Of a DNA stretch of 64,000 bases, positions 45,243-54,194 are shown piece after piece. The notes under the pieces are model-generated. The model was not told the origin of the DNA. It saw only the letters and a list, made by a program, of their open reading frames with translations, and made no database searches. The stretch is from Pseudomonas sp. PSB18. GTDB taxonomy: Bacteria > Pseudomonadota > Gammaproteobacteria > Pseudomonadales > Pseudomonadaceae. The stretch covers positions 1 through 64,000 of the forward strand of contig NZ_NOIN01000006.1 in the NCBI RefSeq assembly GCF_014596565.1, written 5' to 3'. The position numbers and the translations under genes are program-made. The number at the start of each line of letters is the position of its first letter. Position 1 is the stretch's first letter.

Positions 45243-46127
45243 GTGTCCAAAGGCATCGCCCTATCGGTTTCGGCCTCCGCGCTGTTCGCCGTCATGTATT
45301 ACTACACCTCGTTGCTCGCACCGCTGACCGGCGTGGAGATTTTTGGCTGGCGCATGCTGCTGACGATGCCCTGTATGACAGTGTTCATGCTGGTGGCGCG
45401 GGAATGGAAACTGGTCACTGCACTGGTTCAGCGCCTGATCGACACTCCACGATTGCTGATCGGCGCGATGGTTTCTTCGGCACTGATGGGCGCGCAAGTC
45501 TGGCTTTTCATGTGGGCGCCGCTCAACGGCTACAGCCTGGATGTGTCATTGGGGTATTTTCTGTTGCCGCTGTCGATGGTCCTGACCGGGCGCATCGTCT
45601 ATGGCGAACGCCTGTCATACCTGCAGAAAGTCGCGGTGTTCTTCGCCACCCTTGGCGTGTGCAACGAGTTCTATCAAGTAGGTGGGTTTTCCTGGGCGAC
45701 CTTGCTAGTGGTGATCGGCTATCCCATCTACTTCGTCCTGCGCAGACGCATCAAGACCGATAACCTGGGCGGGCTCTGGCTGGACATGACGCTGATGCTG
45801 CCCGTAGCACTCTGGTTCGTGCAGAGCGGTGAGCAAGGCTTCAATGTGTTCGATCAGTACCCGTGGCTGTCGCTGCTGATCCCGGTGCTCGGGGTGATCA
45901 GCGCGTCGGCGCTGGTGTCCTACATCATCGCCAGCCGGCTGTTGCCGTTCGGCCTGTTCGGGTTGTTGAGCTACGTCGAACCGGTGTTGCTGCTAGGCGT
46001 AGCGCTGTTGTTGGGGGAAAGCATCAAGGCCGCCGAGTGGCTGACCTACATCCCCATCTGGATGGCGGTGGCGGTGTTGGTGTTCGAAGGTTTCAAGCAC
46101 CTGACGCGGCAGCGGCGCCGGGCCTGA
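45243..46127 (+). CDS. rarD: RarD-family EamA transporter
   Basis: A 294-residue membrane protein with ten hydrophobic helices, of the RarD branch of the drug/metabolite transporter superfamily. The N-terminus (SKGIALSVSASALFAVMYYYTSLL) and EIFGWRMLLTMPC match Pseudomonas RarD wording. A GTG start at 45243 is chosen; the frame continues upstream only through REP sequence. RarD was linked to chloramphenicol resistance, but its native substrate is uncertain. Confidence 0.83.
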   Translation: MSKGIALSVSASALFAVMYYYTSLLAPLTGVEIFGWRMLLTMPCMTVFMLVAREWKLVTALVQRLIDTPRLLIGAMVSSALMGAQVWLFMWAPLNGYSLDVSLGYFLLPLSMVLTGRIVYGERLSYLQKVAVFFATLGVCNEFYQVGGFSWATLLVVIGYPIYFVLRRRIKTDNLGGLWLDMTLMLPVALWFVQSGEQGFNVFDQYPWLSLLIPVLGVISASALVSYIIASRLLPFGLFGLLSYVEPVLLLGVALLLGESIKAAEWLTYIPIWMAVAVLVFEGFKHLTRQRRRA

Positions 46128-46142
46128 GAGTTACCCCGCCCC

Positions 46143-46235
46143 ATGTGGGAGCGAGCCTGCTCGCGATGGCGGCCTGTCAGTCAATGCAGCGGTGACTGAC
46201 ACACTGCCATCGCGAGCAGGCTCGCTCCCACAGGG
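46143..46235. repeat. REPIN between convergent rarD and hpd
   Basis: Inverted REP units (46144-46169 and 46208-46235) have a symmetric core around CTGTCAGTC and GACTGACA. Confidence 0.88.
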
Positions 46236-46252
46236 TAACAGGGCTTCAGGTA

Positions 46253-47329
46253 TTACTCGGTCGCCAACACCCCACGCCGCACCTGGTCACGCTCGATGGA
46301 TTCGAACAGTGCCTTGAAGTTGCCTTCGCCAAACCCATCGTCGCCCTTGCGCTGGATGAATTCGAAGAACACCGGGCCCATCAGGGTTTCCGAGAAGATC
46401 TGCAGCAGCAGGCGCTTGTCGTCCGGGTTGGAAGAACCGTCCAGCAGGATGCCCCGCGATTGCAGCTCGTCCACCGGCTCGCCGTGGTTCGGCAAACGAC
46501 CTTCGAGCATTTCGTAGTAGGTGTCCGGCGGCGCGGTCATGAAGCGCATGCCGATCTTCTTCAACGCATCCCAGGTCTTGATCAGGTCGTCGGTTAGGAA
46601 CGCCACGTGCTGGATGCCCTCGCCGTTGAACTGCATCAGGAACTCTTCGATCTGCCCCGCGCCTTTGGACGACTCTTCGTTCAACGGAATACGGATCATG
46701 CCGTCCGGGGCGGTCATGGCCTTGGACGTCAGCCCGGTGTATTCGCCTTTGATATCGAAGTAACGGATCTCGCGGAAGTTGAACAGCTTCTCGTAGAAGC
46801 CGGCCCAGTAGGCCATGCGGCCGCGATACACGTTGTGGGTCAGATGGTCGATGATCTTCAGCCCCGCGCCCACCGGGTGACGGTCGACGCCTTCGAGGAA
46901 CACGAAGTCGATGTCATAGATCGAGCTGCCTTCGCCAAAACGATCGATCAGGTACAGCGGCGCGCCACCGATGCCCTTGATCGCCGGCAGGTTCAGTTCC
47001 ATCGGACCGGTTTCGATATGGATCGGCTGGGCGCCAAGTTCCAGGGCACGCCGGTAGGCCAGCTGCGAATCCTTGACCCGGAACGCCATGCCGCATACCG
47101 ACGGACCATGCTCGGCCGCAAAGTAGGACGCCACGCTATGGGGTTCGTTGTTGAGGATCAGGTTGATCGCGCCCTGGCGATACAGGTGCACGTTCTTGGA
47201 ACGGTGCGTGGCGACTTTGGTGAAGCCCATGATCTCGAAGATCGGCTCCAGGGTATTGGGTGTAGGGGATGCGAATTCGATGAATTCAAAGCCCATCAGG
47301 CCCATCGGGTTTTCGTATAGATCTGCCAT
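46253..47329 (-). CDS. hpd: 4-hydroxyphenylpyruvate dioxygenase
   Basis: The 358-residue protein has the same length as the characterised P. fluorescens enzyme. It is a two-domain vicinal oxygen chelate protein; iron ligands are seen as His in [16 protein letters not shown] (about 161), His in [14 protein letters not shown] (about 240), and Glu in [12 protein letters not shown] (about 322). It converts 4-hydroxyphenylpyruvate to homogentisate in tyrosine catabolism, also the precursor of pyomelanin. GAGG precedes the ATG. Other tyrosine-degradation genes (hmgA, fahA, maiA) are not adjacent. Confidence 0.96.
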   Translation of the reverse strand: MADLYENPMGLMGFEFIEFASPTPNTLEPIFEIMGFTKVATHRSKNVHLYRQGAINLILNNEPHSVASYFAAEHGPSVCGMAFRVKDSQLAYRRALELGAQPIHIETGPMELNLPAIKGIGGAPLYLIDRFGEGSSIYDIDFVFLEGVDRHPVGAGLKIIDHLTHNVYRGRMAYWAGFYEKLFNFREIRYFDIKGEYTGLTSKAMTAPDGMIRIPLNEESSKGAGQIEEFLMQFNGEGIQHVAFLTDDLIKTWDALKKIGMRFMTAPPDTYYEMLEGRLPNHGEPVDELQSRGILLDGSSNPDDKRLLLQIFSETLMGPVFFEFIQRKGDDGFGEGNFKALFESIERDQVRRGVLATE

Positions 47330-47577
47330 GTCGGCGCCTCATCATGCTTATCAATTAACGGAACGTTAGTTGCTGGCCATGCTGAGGGTGCAAGGTGGCG
47401 CGCAGGAGATACCGCGAACGCTGCGGGCGAGGAAATCGCCATAGATCAGTTGTAACCCAAGTATCTTCATTGTCGACCCAAGGCTTTTGCGGGCGAGGCT
47501 TCTGCTGCCAGAAGTCGTTATTCTTGTATGCGTAAATCGATTCTACACAGCGTAACCTGATTTGTCCGCCTCCTCTA

Positions 47578-48522
47578 TCAAATCGCCTTTTTCGCCGACC
47601 GCGCAAGGGGTCGGTTGCACAGGAAAATGCCCGTCAGGATCAGCCCGCCGCCCACGCACATCAAGGCCGTGAGCCGTTCGTCCAATAGCAGCGCACCCAG
47701 CAGCACCGCCGTCAGCGGGTTAAGGGCAATGAATACGCCGGAACGGGTCGCGCCGATCCGGCGAATACCGTCGTACCAGGCGATGTAGGCCAGGGCTGAG
47801 CCCAACACGCCAAGATAAAGCAGGCTCAGCCATTGCCTGATGTCCAGCCCGCGCAGGGCTTCGAAGCGAACCTCGCCCCCGGCTGCACAGGCCAGCCACA
47901 GCATCAGCGTGCCCAGCAGAATCGACCAGGTGACGGTCTGCAATGGGCCGAGGCTTTCATTCAGGTTCCGGGAAAACAGCGAATAGATGCCCCACCCCAG
48001 CACGCAGCCGAAAATCAGCAGATCACCGATCCAGCCCTGGGTGGATGCCTGCAGCAAGGAAGGATCGCGGCTGACGATGACCAGCCCGGCGCCGCCGATG
48101 CACAGCGCAATTCCACCGACCTTCGACCGGCTCAGTCGCTCCTTGAACAGCCACCACGACGCCAGGCCGATCACCGCCGGGTTCAAGGCCACGATCAGCG
48201 AAGCCCGAGACGCATTGATGTAGTGCAAGCCGTAGAAGAAACACAGGTTGTAGAAAAGGATGCCGAAGAACCCCAACACCGCCAATTGCAGGCCCTGTTT
48301 CACGGTCGGCCTGGCCAGCGGGATCCTCGCCAGGCCGAGGAACAGCAGCAGCGCCACACTGGCCAGCAGAAAGCGCAGGCTGGCGGCCAACAGGGGCGCC
48401 AGGGCATCGGACAGGATCCTGCCGGCCACGAAGGTGCCGCCCCAGATCATGGTGACCATGGACAGCTTCAGGTAGACCGGCAGGTCCGAGGGGGGCGAAA
48501 AAGTGTGTTCGAGGTTTTTCAT
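47578..48522 (-). CDS. EamA-family (DMT) exporter
   Basis: A 314-residue ten-helix membrane protein with two EamA repeats, starting at KLSMVTMIWGGTFVAGRIL. The second repeat is around GLQTVTWSILLGTLMLW, and LGSALAYIAWYDGIRRIGATR precedes the last helices. Such proteins commonly export amino acids or metabolites. The start at 48522 (MKNLEHTF) is preferred over a GTG/ATG frame five codons longer. It is divergent from a LysR regulator, the usual arrangement for a regulated exporter; the spacer holds a 48-bp palindrome. Substrate unknown. Confidence 0.82.
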   Translation of the reverse strand: MKNLEHTFSPPSDLPVYLKLSMVTMIWGGTFVAGRILSDALAPLLAASLRFLLASVALLLFLGLARIPLARPTVKQGLQLAVLGFFGILFYNLCFFYGLHYINASRASLIVALNPAVIGLASWWLFKERLSRSKVGGIALCIGGAGLVIVSRDPSLLQASTQGWIGDLLIFGCVLGWGIYSLFSRNLNESLGPLQTVTWSILLGTLMLWLACAAGGEVRFEALRGLDIRQWLSLLYLGVLGSALAYIAWYDGIRRIGATRSGVFIALNPLTAVLLGALLLDERLTALMCVGGGLILTGIFLCNRPLARSAKKAI

Positions 48523-48549
48523 GTTCACCACAGACAAATAAAACGGGGT

Positions 48550-48597
48550 ACACCACCTTGTGGCGAGGGGATAAATCCCCTCGCCACAAGGTGGTGT
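48550..48597. repeat. 48-bp near-perfect palindrome between divergent genes
   Basis: The two arms 48550-48572 and 48575-48597 are fully complementary (23 of 23 bp) around an AA centre; the core is TTGTGGCGAGGGGAT and its complement. The repeat family recurs in part at 5578, 5684, 39829 and about 55665. It lies 27 bp from the exporter start and 69 bp from the LysR start. Confidence 0.9.
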
Positions 48598-48666
48598 CTA
48601 TCCAGTTCGAATCGGATGCCCCATTATCAAGCTCATAATAAGTCATCGTAAAATGAACATTTCCTC

Positions 48667-49533
48667 ATGACCCTCACCCAGCTCGAAATCTTCTCCCTGG
48701 TCGCCGAGTTGCATGGTTTCACCGCTGCAGCGACGCGCTTGGGCATCAGTCAGTCAGCGGTGTCCCACGCCATCAAGTCGCTGGAACAGGAACTGGGGGT
48801 CGAACTGTTCAGGCGCCACCAGTCCGTGGTGGAGCCCAGCGACATCGGCCAGCAATTGCTCTTGCGTGCCCGCGCCATGCTCGGACTGGCCAATACCCTG
48901 CGCCAGGAAGCCGCCGACGCCCGCGGCATGCGCCGTGGCACTTTGCGCATCGGCTCGTTCGGCCCGACTTCATCGATGAAGCTTTTGCCGGCCATCCTGC
49001 AGCGTTATCGCGTCTTGCATCCGGGGATTGAAATGCACATCGACGAAGGGCCGGACCGGCAAGTCATCCAATGGCTGGATGAGCGACGGGTCGATGTCGG
49101 CTTCGTGGTACTGCCCGAGGACCGTTTCGATACGTTCGCCTTGATGGAAGACCAGATGGTCGCCCTCCTTCCCGTCGCCCACCCCCTCGCCGCCCGGACC
49201 AACTTGAGTCTCAGCGATCTGTGCCACGACCCCTTCGTGCTCACCGAGGCCGGATCGGCGGAGCTGGTCACTCGCCTGTTCAATGCCGCGCGGCTCACCC
49301 CGAACGTGCGCTATCGCTGCTCACAGTTGCTCAGCACCTTGAACACTGTCAGCCGGGGTGAGGCCGTCACCGTGGTCTCCGAAGGCTCGCTGCCACCGGG
49401 GGATCACCCTGGCTTCGTCGTACGGCCTTTGTCGCCTCCAGTTCCTCGCCAGATAGGCCTGGCGGTACTGGACAGTCGCCAGGTTTCGCCCGCCACTCGG
49501 GCATTTATCGAATTGGCTTTGTCTGTTGAATGA
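48667..49533 (+). CDS. LysR-family transcriptional regulator
   Basis: A 288-residue regulator with an N-terminal winged helix (MTLTQLEIFSLVAELHGFTA, then ATRLGISQSAVSHAIKSLE) and a type-2 periplasmic-binding-protein effector domain (LRIGSFGPTSSMKLLPAIL; VGFVVLPEDRFD). It is divergent from the EamA exporter and is its probable regulator. The effector is unknown. Convention for LysR proteins is binding in the shared spacer; here most of that spacer is taken by the palindromic repeat. Confidence 0.88.
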   Translation: MTLTQLEIFSLVAELHGFTAAATRLGISQSAVSHAIKSLEQELGVELFRRHQSVVEPSDIGQQLLLRARAMLGLANTLRQEAADARGMRRGTLRIGSFGPTSSMKLLPAILQRYRVLHPGIEMHIDEGPDRQVIQWLDERRVDVGFVVLPEDRFDTFALMEDQMVALLPVAHPLAARTNLSLSDLCHDPFVLTEAGSAELVTRLFNAARLTPNVRYRCSQLLSTLNTVSRGEAVTVVSEGSLPPGDHPGFVVRPLSPPVPRQIGLAVLDSRQVSPATRAFIELALSVE

Positions 49534-49852
49534 AGAAAGGCTGGGCTCTACCGATCGATAGCGTAATGCCATCTATCGACAATCGAAGCAACTTCCAATC
49601 GGATTACCCATTTGAATCTATACTTTGTACACACCGGCCTGCCGCCAGATAGCGATTCAACTTGAGGAAAACGTTTGCTCTTGTTACATGAGGAAAAAGA
49701 TACGATTTACACTGTCCGGTTTAACTACTACAATTTTTCTGCCTGTGCTGGATAGCAGGAGAGTCATTTATCACCGAGGCGCTTCAAAGCGCTTGGCTTA
49801 TAGCTTTGTCTGCGGTTGGTCTCAGCCAAATATTTGATTGGAGTAACGATAA
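49534..49852. other. AT-rich leader upstream of the MvaU-like gene, no convincing gene
   Basis: The region is notably AT-rich for this genome and probably carries the promoter and self-binding sites of the H-NS-type gene. A GCGCTT-CA-AAGCGC dyad lies near 49780-49795. Open frames of 49-70 codons exist but lack ribosome sites and family likeness. Confidence 0.5.
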
Positions 49853-50218
49853 TTGTCCAGACTCGTTGAATTTCGTAAAGCCGAAAAGGCCCTTCAGGAT
49901 CAGCTCAAACAGTTGGAATTGCTGAAGAATGACGCCGGGCTCAAGAAAGAAATCGAATTCGAAGAAAAGCTCCAGGCACTGATGAAGACCTACGGCAAGG
50001 GCCTGCGCGATATCATCGCAATTCTTGACCCAAACCCGTCAAAAGCGGGCTCTTCATCGGCCAAGGCGCCTAAAACCCGCCGTGCTCGAGTGGTCAAGGT
50101 CTATCAGAACCCGCACACCGGCGAACTGATCGAAACCAAGGGCGGCAATCACCGCGGCCTGAAAGCCTGGAAAGAACAATACGGCGCGAGCACCGTCGAC
50201 TCCTGGGTACGTACCTGA
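49853..50218 (+). CDS. mvaU: MvaT/MvaU-family H-NS-like xenogeneic silencer
   Basis: A 121-residue nucleoid protein with an N-terminal coiled-coil oligomerisation region (SRLVEFRKAEKALQDQLKQ, about 2-60, including LKKEIEFEEKLQALM), a variable linker (about 62-78), and a C-terminal AT-hook-like DNA-binding domain (VVKVYQNPHTGELIETKGGN). The start is a TTG, with GGAG upstream; no ATG fits. The opening residues SRLVEFR resemble MvaU more than MvaT. It binds AT-rich DNA and represses acquired genes, with other family members elsewhere in the genome likely. A clear terminator follows. Confidence 0.85.
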   Translation: MSRLVEFRKAEKALQDQLKQLELLKNDAGLKKEIEFEEKLQALMKTYGKGLRDIIAILDPNPSKAGSSSAKAPKTRRARVVKVYQNPHTGELIETKGGNHRGLKAWKEQYGASTVDSWVRT

Positions 50219-50232
50219 CATCCAGGATGAAT

Positions 50233-50263
50233 AAAAAAGCCCTGAATACCTCAGGGCTTTTTT
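50233..50263 (+). terminator. Intrinsic terminator of the MvaU-like gene
   Basis: AAAAAAGCCCTGA pairs perfectly with TCAGGGCTTTTTT around a 5-nt loop, 14 bp after the stop. Symmetry allows use from both strands. Confidence 0.92.
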
Positions 50264-50311
50264 CATGGGCTCAAACTTATGGAGTAAACCTGGCGTATTA
50301 GGTTGATAGCC

Positions 50312-50848
50312 CTATAGTTTCAGGCTATTTCGTACCGACTGTATTTCATCCTGGCTTTCAATAAACACATGCGCCTGTCCCGCATAGGACAGTACATAAG
50401 CCCGGCCTTCATTAAGTGCTGCGACCAGTGTCTGAGACAACACATGTCGGCCGTTCTGCGTGATCGTACAGGTAGTTTCCAGGGCGGTTACCCCGCCCAA
50501 TAGGGATGCATGAATCTTATTGCATACACTTTGATAACCACCCTGGAAAAAATCCTTCTGGATCGACTTGCGCATTTCCAGGAGCACGCCTTGCAAGTTG
50601 ACTTGATGACCGGGCTCGATGGGCGTAGCGGTCAGCTCCATGACCATAACGGCGTTGCCTGCCGGGTCATTCTTGGTCGCCCGTTGCCGAGAAGTTCCCG
50701 GTGCCGCCGGCGCGACAGATGCACCGGCAGGCAGCGGCTCGATGAACCAGCCCTGGGGCCAGGTGACCTGCGGTTCGGCGGCCTGGAGGCTGGCACTCGC
50801 AACAATGGCAAAAAACAGGACGAACAACGAAAGGAACGGTCGAATCAT
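50312..50848 (-). CDS. Small secreted protein, DUF4946-like
   Basis: A 178-residue protein with a signal peptide (MIRPFLSLFVLFFAIVASAS, cleavage near LQA). The mature part opens with TWPQGWFIEPLPAGASVAP, similar to the DUF4946 family found in Pseudomonas, and has two cysteines (VCNKIH and ETTCTI) that may form a disulfide. The role is unknown. The frame extends further upstream, but the ATG at 50848 begins the signal peptide. It is convergent with the MvaU-like gene and divergent from gloA. Confidence 0.62.
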   Translation of the reverse strand: MIRPFLSLFVLFFAIVASASLQAAEPQVTWPQGWFIEPLPAGASVAPAAPGTSRQRATKNDPAGNAVMVMELTATPIEPGHQVNLQGVLLEMRKSIQKDFFQGGYQSVCNKIHASLLGGVTALETTCTITQNGRHVLSQTLVAALNEGRAYVLSYAGQAHVFIESQDEIQSVRNSLKL

Positions 50849-51021
50849 TGCGCTGCACTCAAGGACGAATCGCGAAGTCTGAAGCTCACCGCAGCACCAG
50901 GCAATAGCCGCACATGGTTTGGCGATGCGGCGCCCCCTGCGTATCATGTTTCAAGCAAGCCACAGAACCGTCGCGCCAAGCCCTGCGACGTCGTTTGCCC
51001 CACTTATTTTCCGGAGGGCCC

Positions 51022-51543
51022 ATGAGCCTGCACGAACTCGACACTTTCCCGGGCGTCACTGCCCAACCCGATGCCGCCACGGCCAACTTCGTCTTCAACC
51101 ACACCATGCTGCGGGTCAAGGACATCAGCAAGTCCCTGGATTTCTACACTCGCGTCCTGGGTTTCTCGCTGGTGGAAAAACGCGACTTCCCTGAAGCCGA
51201 ATTCAGCCTGTATTTCCTCGCCTTGGTGGACAAGCGCCAGATCCCGGCGGACGCTGCGGCACGCACCCAGTGGATGAAATCGATCCCCGGCATCCTGGAA
51301 CTGACCCACAACCATGGCACCGAAAGCGACCCGGCGTTCGCCTATCACAACGGCAACACCGATCCACGCGGGTTCGGTCACATCTGCATCTCGGTACCGG
51401 ATGTGGTCGCCGCCTGCGAACGCTTCGAAGCGTTAGGCTGTGACTTCCAGAAGCGCCTGAGCGACGGCCGCATGAAAAGCCTGGCGTTCATCAAGGACCC
51501 GGATGGCTACTGGGTCGAGATTATCCAGCCTGCGCCGCTCTAA
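51022..51543 (+). CDS. gloA: Lactoylglutathione lyase (glyoxalase I)
   Basis: A 173-residue glyoxalase I of the longer, zinc-type class (about 170-185 residues). It contains [24 protein letters not shown] with the first metal ligand region, [25 protein letters not shown], and a C-terminal [15 protein letters not shown] supplying the glutamate ligand. It converts the methylglyoxal-glutathione adduct to lactoylglutathione. GGAGG precedes the ATG at 51022. A strong bidirectional terminator separates it from convergent ahpF. Confidence 0.94.
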   Translation: MSLHELDTFPGVTAQPDAATANFVFNHTMLRVKDISKSLDFYTRVLGFSLVEKRDFPEAEFSLYFLALVDKRQIPADAAARTQWMKSIPGILELTHNHGTESDPAFAYHNGNTDPRGFGHICISVPDVVAACERFEALGCDFQKRLSDGRMKSLAFIKDPDGYWVEIIQPAPL

Positions 51544-51593
51544 GACCCACCGAGAAACCTACCTGTGGTGGGCAAGGCTTGCCCTTCACAAAT

Positions 51594-51689
51594 CTGTGGG
51601 AGCAAAGCTTGCTCGCGACTACGGTAAATTCAGTCAGCAACAATGTTGACTGGTCTAGCGCTATCGCGAGCAAGCTTTGCTCCCACAGG
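51594..51689. repeat. REPIN (AGCAAAGCTTGCTC variant)
   Basis: Inverted units at 51594-51618 and 51662-51689 use the AAGCTT-centred REP variant. A related short GGGCAAGGCTTGCCC hairpin precedes it at about 51570. Confidence 0.82.
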
Positions 51690-51716
51690 ACTCGGTGGTG
51701 GATATGAAAGCTCGAT

Positions 51717-51750
51717 AAAAAACCCCATGGGCCAGGCCCATGGGGTTTTG
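51717..51750. terminator. Bidirectional intrinsic terminator
   Basis: CCCCATGGGCC and GGCCCATGGGG are perfect complements around a single A, flanked by AAAA and TTTT. It ends both gloA (+) and ahpF (-). Confidence 0.92.
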
Positions 51751-51770
51751 TCTTTCCGGTGCCCGGCTGT

Positions 51771-53333
51771 TTATGCCGGCGCCGAGGTACGGATCAGATG
51801 GTCGAAGGCGCTCAACGAAGCCTTGGCCCCCTCGCCTACGGCGATCACGATCTGCTTGTATGGCACGGTGGTTACATCACCGGCGGCGAACACGCCAGGG
51901 ATGGAGGTTTCACCCCGGGCGTCGACGATGATCTCGCCACGCGGTGACAGCTCGACGGTACCTTTGAGCCAGTCGGTGTTGGGCAACAGGCCGATCTGCA
52001 CGAAAATCCCTTCCAGCGTCACATCGCGCACTTCACCGCTCGGACGATCCTTGTAGCGCAGGCCGTTGACCTTCTGGCCATCGCCCGTCACTTCGGTGGT
52101 CTGGGCGTTGGTGATCACCGTCACGTTCGGCAAGCTGTGCAGCTTGCGCTGCAGCACCGCGTCGGCACGCAATTGCACATCGAACTCCAGCAAAGTGACA
52201 TGGGCGACGATGCCGGCCAGGTCGATGGCCGCTTCGACACCGGAGTTGCCCCCGCCGATCACCGCCACGCGCTTGCCCTTGAACAGCGGACCGTCACAGT
52301 GCGGGCAGTACGCCACGCCTTTGTTGCGGTATTGCTGCTCGCCCGGCACGTTCATCTCACGCCAGCGGGCACCGGTCGCCAGGATCACGGTCTTGGCCTT
52401 GAGGCGCGCACCGCTGGCGAACCGGACTTCGTGCAGCGCGCCGTCCGTGCCAGGCACCAGCGTATCGGCACGTTGCAGGTTCATGATGTCCACGTCGTAC
52501 TGCTTGACGTGCTCTTCCAGGGCCACGGCCAGTTTCGGCCCTTCGGTTTCCTGCACCGAGATGAAGTTCTCGATAGCCATGGTATCGAGCACCTGACCGC
52601 CGAAGCGTTCGGCCGCCACACCAGTGCGAATGCCTTTACGGGCCGCATAGATCGCCGCCGACGCACCGGCCGGACCACCGCCCACCACCAACACATCGAA
52701 GGCGTCCTTGGCGCTGATTTTTTCGGCCTGGCGTTCGATGCCGCTGGTGTCGATCTTGGCGAGAATCTCTTCGAGGCCCATGCGGCCCTGACCGAAGTTC
52801 TCACCGTTCAGGTAGATGCTCGGTACGGCCATGATCTGACGTTCATCGACCTCGGCTTGGAACAACGCACCGTCAATGGCAACGTGACGGATGTTCGGGT
52901 TCAGCACCGCCATCAGGTTCAGCGCCTGGACCACGTCCGGGCAGTTCTGGCACGACAGCGAGAAATAGGTCTCGAAGTTGAACTCGCCTTCAAGGGCGCG
53001 GATCTGTTCAATGATTTCGACACTGGCCTTCGAAGGGTGACCGCCGACTTGCAGCAAGGCCAGCACCAGCGAAGTGAATTCGTGGCCCATGGGGATACCG
53101 GCGAAACGCAGGCTGATATCGGCTCCCGGGCGGTTCAACGAGAACGATGGCTTGCGCGCATCGGTGCCGTTGTCGAGCAACATGATCTGGGTGGAGAGAC
53201 TGGCAATGTCTTTGAGCAGCGCCAGCATTTCCTGGGATTTCGCACCGTCGTCGAGGGAGGCAACGATCTCGATCGGCTGGGTGACCCGTTCCAGATATGA
53301 CTTCAACTGAGCTTTAAGATTGGCGTCCAACAT
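51771..53333 (-). CDS. ahpF: Alkyl hydroperoxide reductase subunit F
   Basis: A 520-residue flavoprotein disulfide reductase (about 521 in P. aeruginosa). The N-terminal tandem thioredoxin-fold domain has [10 protein letters not shown] (CxxC near 127-130). The C-terminal thioredoxin reductase-like part has the FAD site [19 protein letters not shown] and the redox CPHCDG. It transfers electrons from NADH to AhpC. GGAA 9 nt upstream supports the ATG at 53333 (MLDANLKAQ). It follows ahpC on the same strand with a terminator-like hairpin in between. Confidence 0.95.
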   Translation of the reverse strand: MLDANLKAQLKSYLERVTQPIEIVASLDDGAKSQEMLALLKDIASLSTQIMLLDNGTDARKPSFSLNRPGADISLRFAGIPMGHEFTSLVLALLQVGGHPSKASVEIIEQIRALEGEFNFETYFSLSCQNCPDVVQALNLMAVLNPNIRHVAIDGALFQAEVDERQIMAVPSIYLNGENFGQGRMGLEEILAKIDTSGIERQAEKISAKDAFDVLVVGGGPAGASAAIYAARKGIRTGVAAERFGGQVLDTMAIENFISVQETEGPKLAVALEEHVKQYDVDIMNLQRADTLVPGTDGALHEVRFASGARLKAKTVILATGARWREMNVPGEQQYRNKGVAYCPHCDGPLFKGKRVAVIGGGNSGVEAAIDLAGIVAHVTLLEFDVQLRADAVLQRKLHSLPNVTVITNAQTTEVTGDGQKVNGLRYKDRPSGEVRDVTLEGIFVQIGLLPNTDWLKGTVELSPRGEIIVDARGETSIPGVFAAGDVTTVPYKQIVIAVGEGAKASLSAFDHLIRTSAPA

Positions 53334-53362
53334 ACGGGCGATTTCCATTTTTTGAATTTCAG

Positions 53363-53400
53363 AAAAAACAACGCCCGAGCGAATCTCGCCCGGGCGTTTT
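53363..53400 (-). terminator. Terminator/attenuator between ahpC and ahpF
   Basis: ACGCCCG (53371-53377) pairs with CGGGCGT (53391-53397), with further GCG/CGC pairing inside. On the minus strand a T-rich tract (TTGTTTTTTC) follows. It lies after ahpC and directly before ahpF and may reduce read-through into ahpF. Confidence 0.75.
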
Positions 53401-53457
53401 TGAGGGCGAAGCGGCTTACTAGGTCAAGAGCTGATCGCCCTCGGATGACCCATGGGC

Positions 53458-54021
53458 TTAGATCTTGCCAACCAGGTCCAGGGACGGAGCCAGGGTGGCC
53501 TCGCCTTCTTTCCACTTGGCTGGGCAGACTTCACCAGGGTGAGCGGCGACATACTGGGCGGCCTTGATCTTGCGCAGCAGCTCGGAAGCGTCACGGCCTA
53601 CACCGCCGTCGTTGATTTCGACGATCTTGATCTGACCTTCTGGGTTGATCACGAAAGTACCGCGGTCAGCCAGGCCAGCTTCTTCGATCAGCACGTCGAA
53701 GTTGCGGGAGATGGTCAGGGTCGGGTCGCCGATCATGGTGTACTGGATCTTGCCGATGGCTGGCGAAGTGTTGTGCCAGGCAGCGTGGGCAAAGTGGGTG
53801 TCAGTCGACACGCTGTAGATCTCGACGCCCAGCTTCTGGAATTCGGCGTAGTTGTCGGCCAGGTCTTCCAGCTCGGTCGGGCAAACGAAGGTGAAGTCAG
53901 CCGGGTAGAAGAACACGACAGACCACTTGCCTTTCAGGTCGGCGTCCGACACTTCGACGAAGGCGCCGTTTTTGAATGCGGTAGCTTTGAACGGTTTAAC
54001 TTGGCTGTTGATGATAGGCAT
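53458..54021 (-). CDS. ahpC: Alkyl hydroperoxide reductase subunit C (peroxiredoxin)
   Basis: A 187-residue typical 2-Cys peroxiredoxin of standard length. The peroxidatic cysteine is in [17 protein letters not shown] (about 47) and the resolving cysteine in [12 protein letters not shown] (about 166). It reduces H2O2 and organic peroxides using AhpF. GGAGAAACACCG precedes the ATG. A candidate OxyR tetrad lies about 70 bp upstream. As the first gene before ahpF it is expected to be made in large excess. Confidence 0.96.
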   Translation of the reverse strand: MPIINSQVKPFKATAFKNGAFVEVSDADLKGKWSVVFFYPADFTFVCPTELEDLADNYAEFQKLGVEIYSVSTDTHFAHAAWHNTSPAIGKIQYTMIGDPTLTISRNFDVLIEEAGLADRGTFVINPEGQIKIVEINDGGVGRDASELLRKIKAAQYVAAHPGEVCPAKWKEGEATLAPSLDLVGKI

Positions 54022-54089
54022 CGGTGTTTCTCCATCAGGGTTGAAAAGTTGATGGAGAGAAGCTTACCCACTCATGCCCGAGCTGGCTC

Positions 54090-54126
54090 ATTGGCAAAGC
54101 TGATGCGAATAATTGGTTTTGGCTAT
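54090..54126 (-). promoter_or_regulatory. Candidate OxyR site upstream of ahpC
   Basis: Read on the minus strand, the four boxes ATAG, CAAT, ATCA and CAAT are separated by exactly 7 nt each, matching 12 of 16 positions of the OxyR tetrad (ATAG-N7-CTAT-N7-ATAG-N7-CTAT). It ends about 69 bp upstream of the ahpC start, a usual distance for activation. Confidence 0.55.
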
Positions 54127-54194
54127 CAGGGAACTGTATAGATAGAAAAAATCTGTAGAAGCTGCCACAGCCCGGCAGCTCCTATGCAACAGCG

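Noticed and set aside
49625..49837. 70-codon and nested 49-codon open frames upstream of the MvaU-like gene
   Set aside because: No ribosome site, no family resemblance, and AT-rich leader-like composition.
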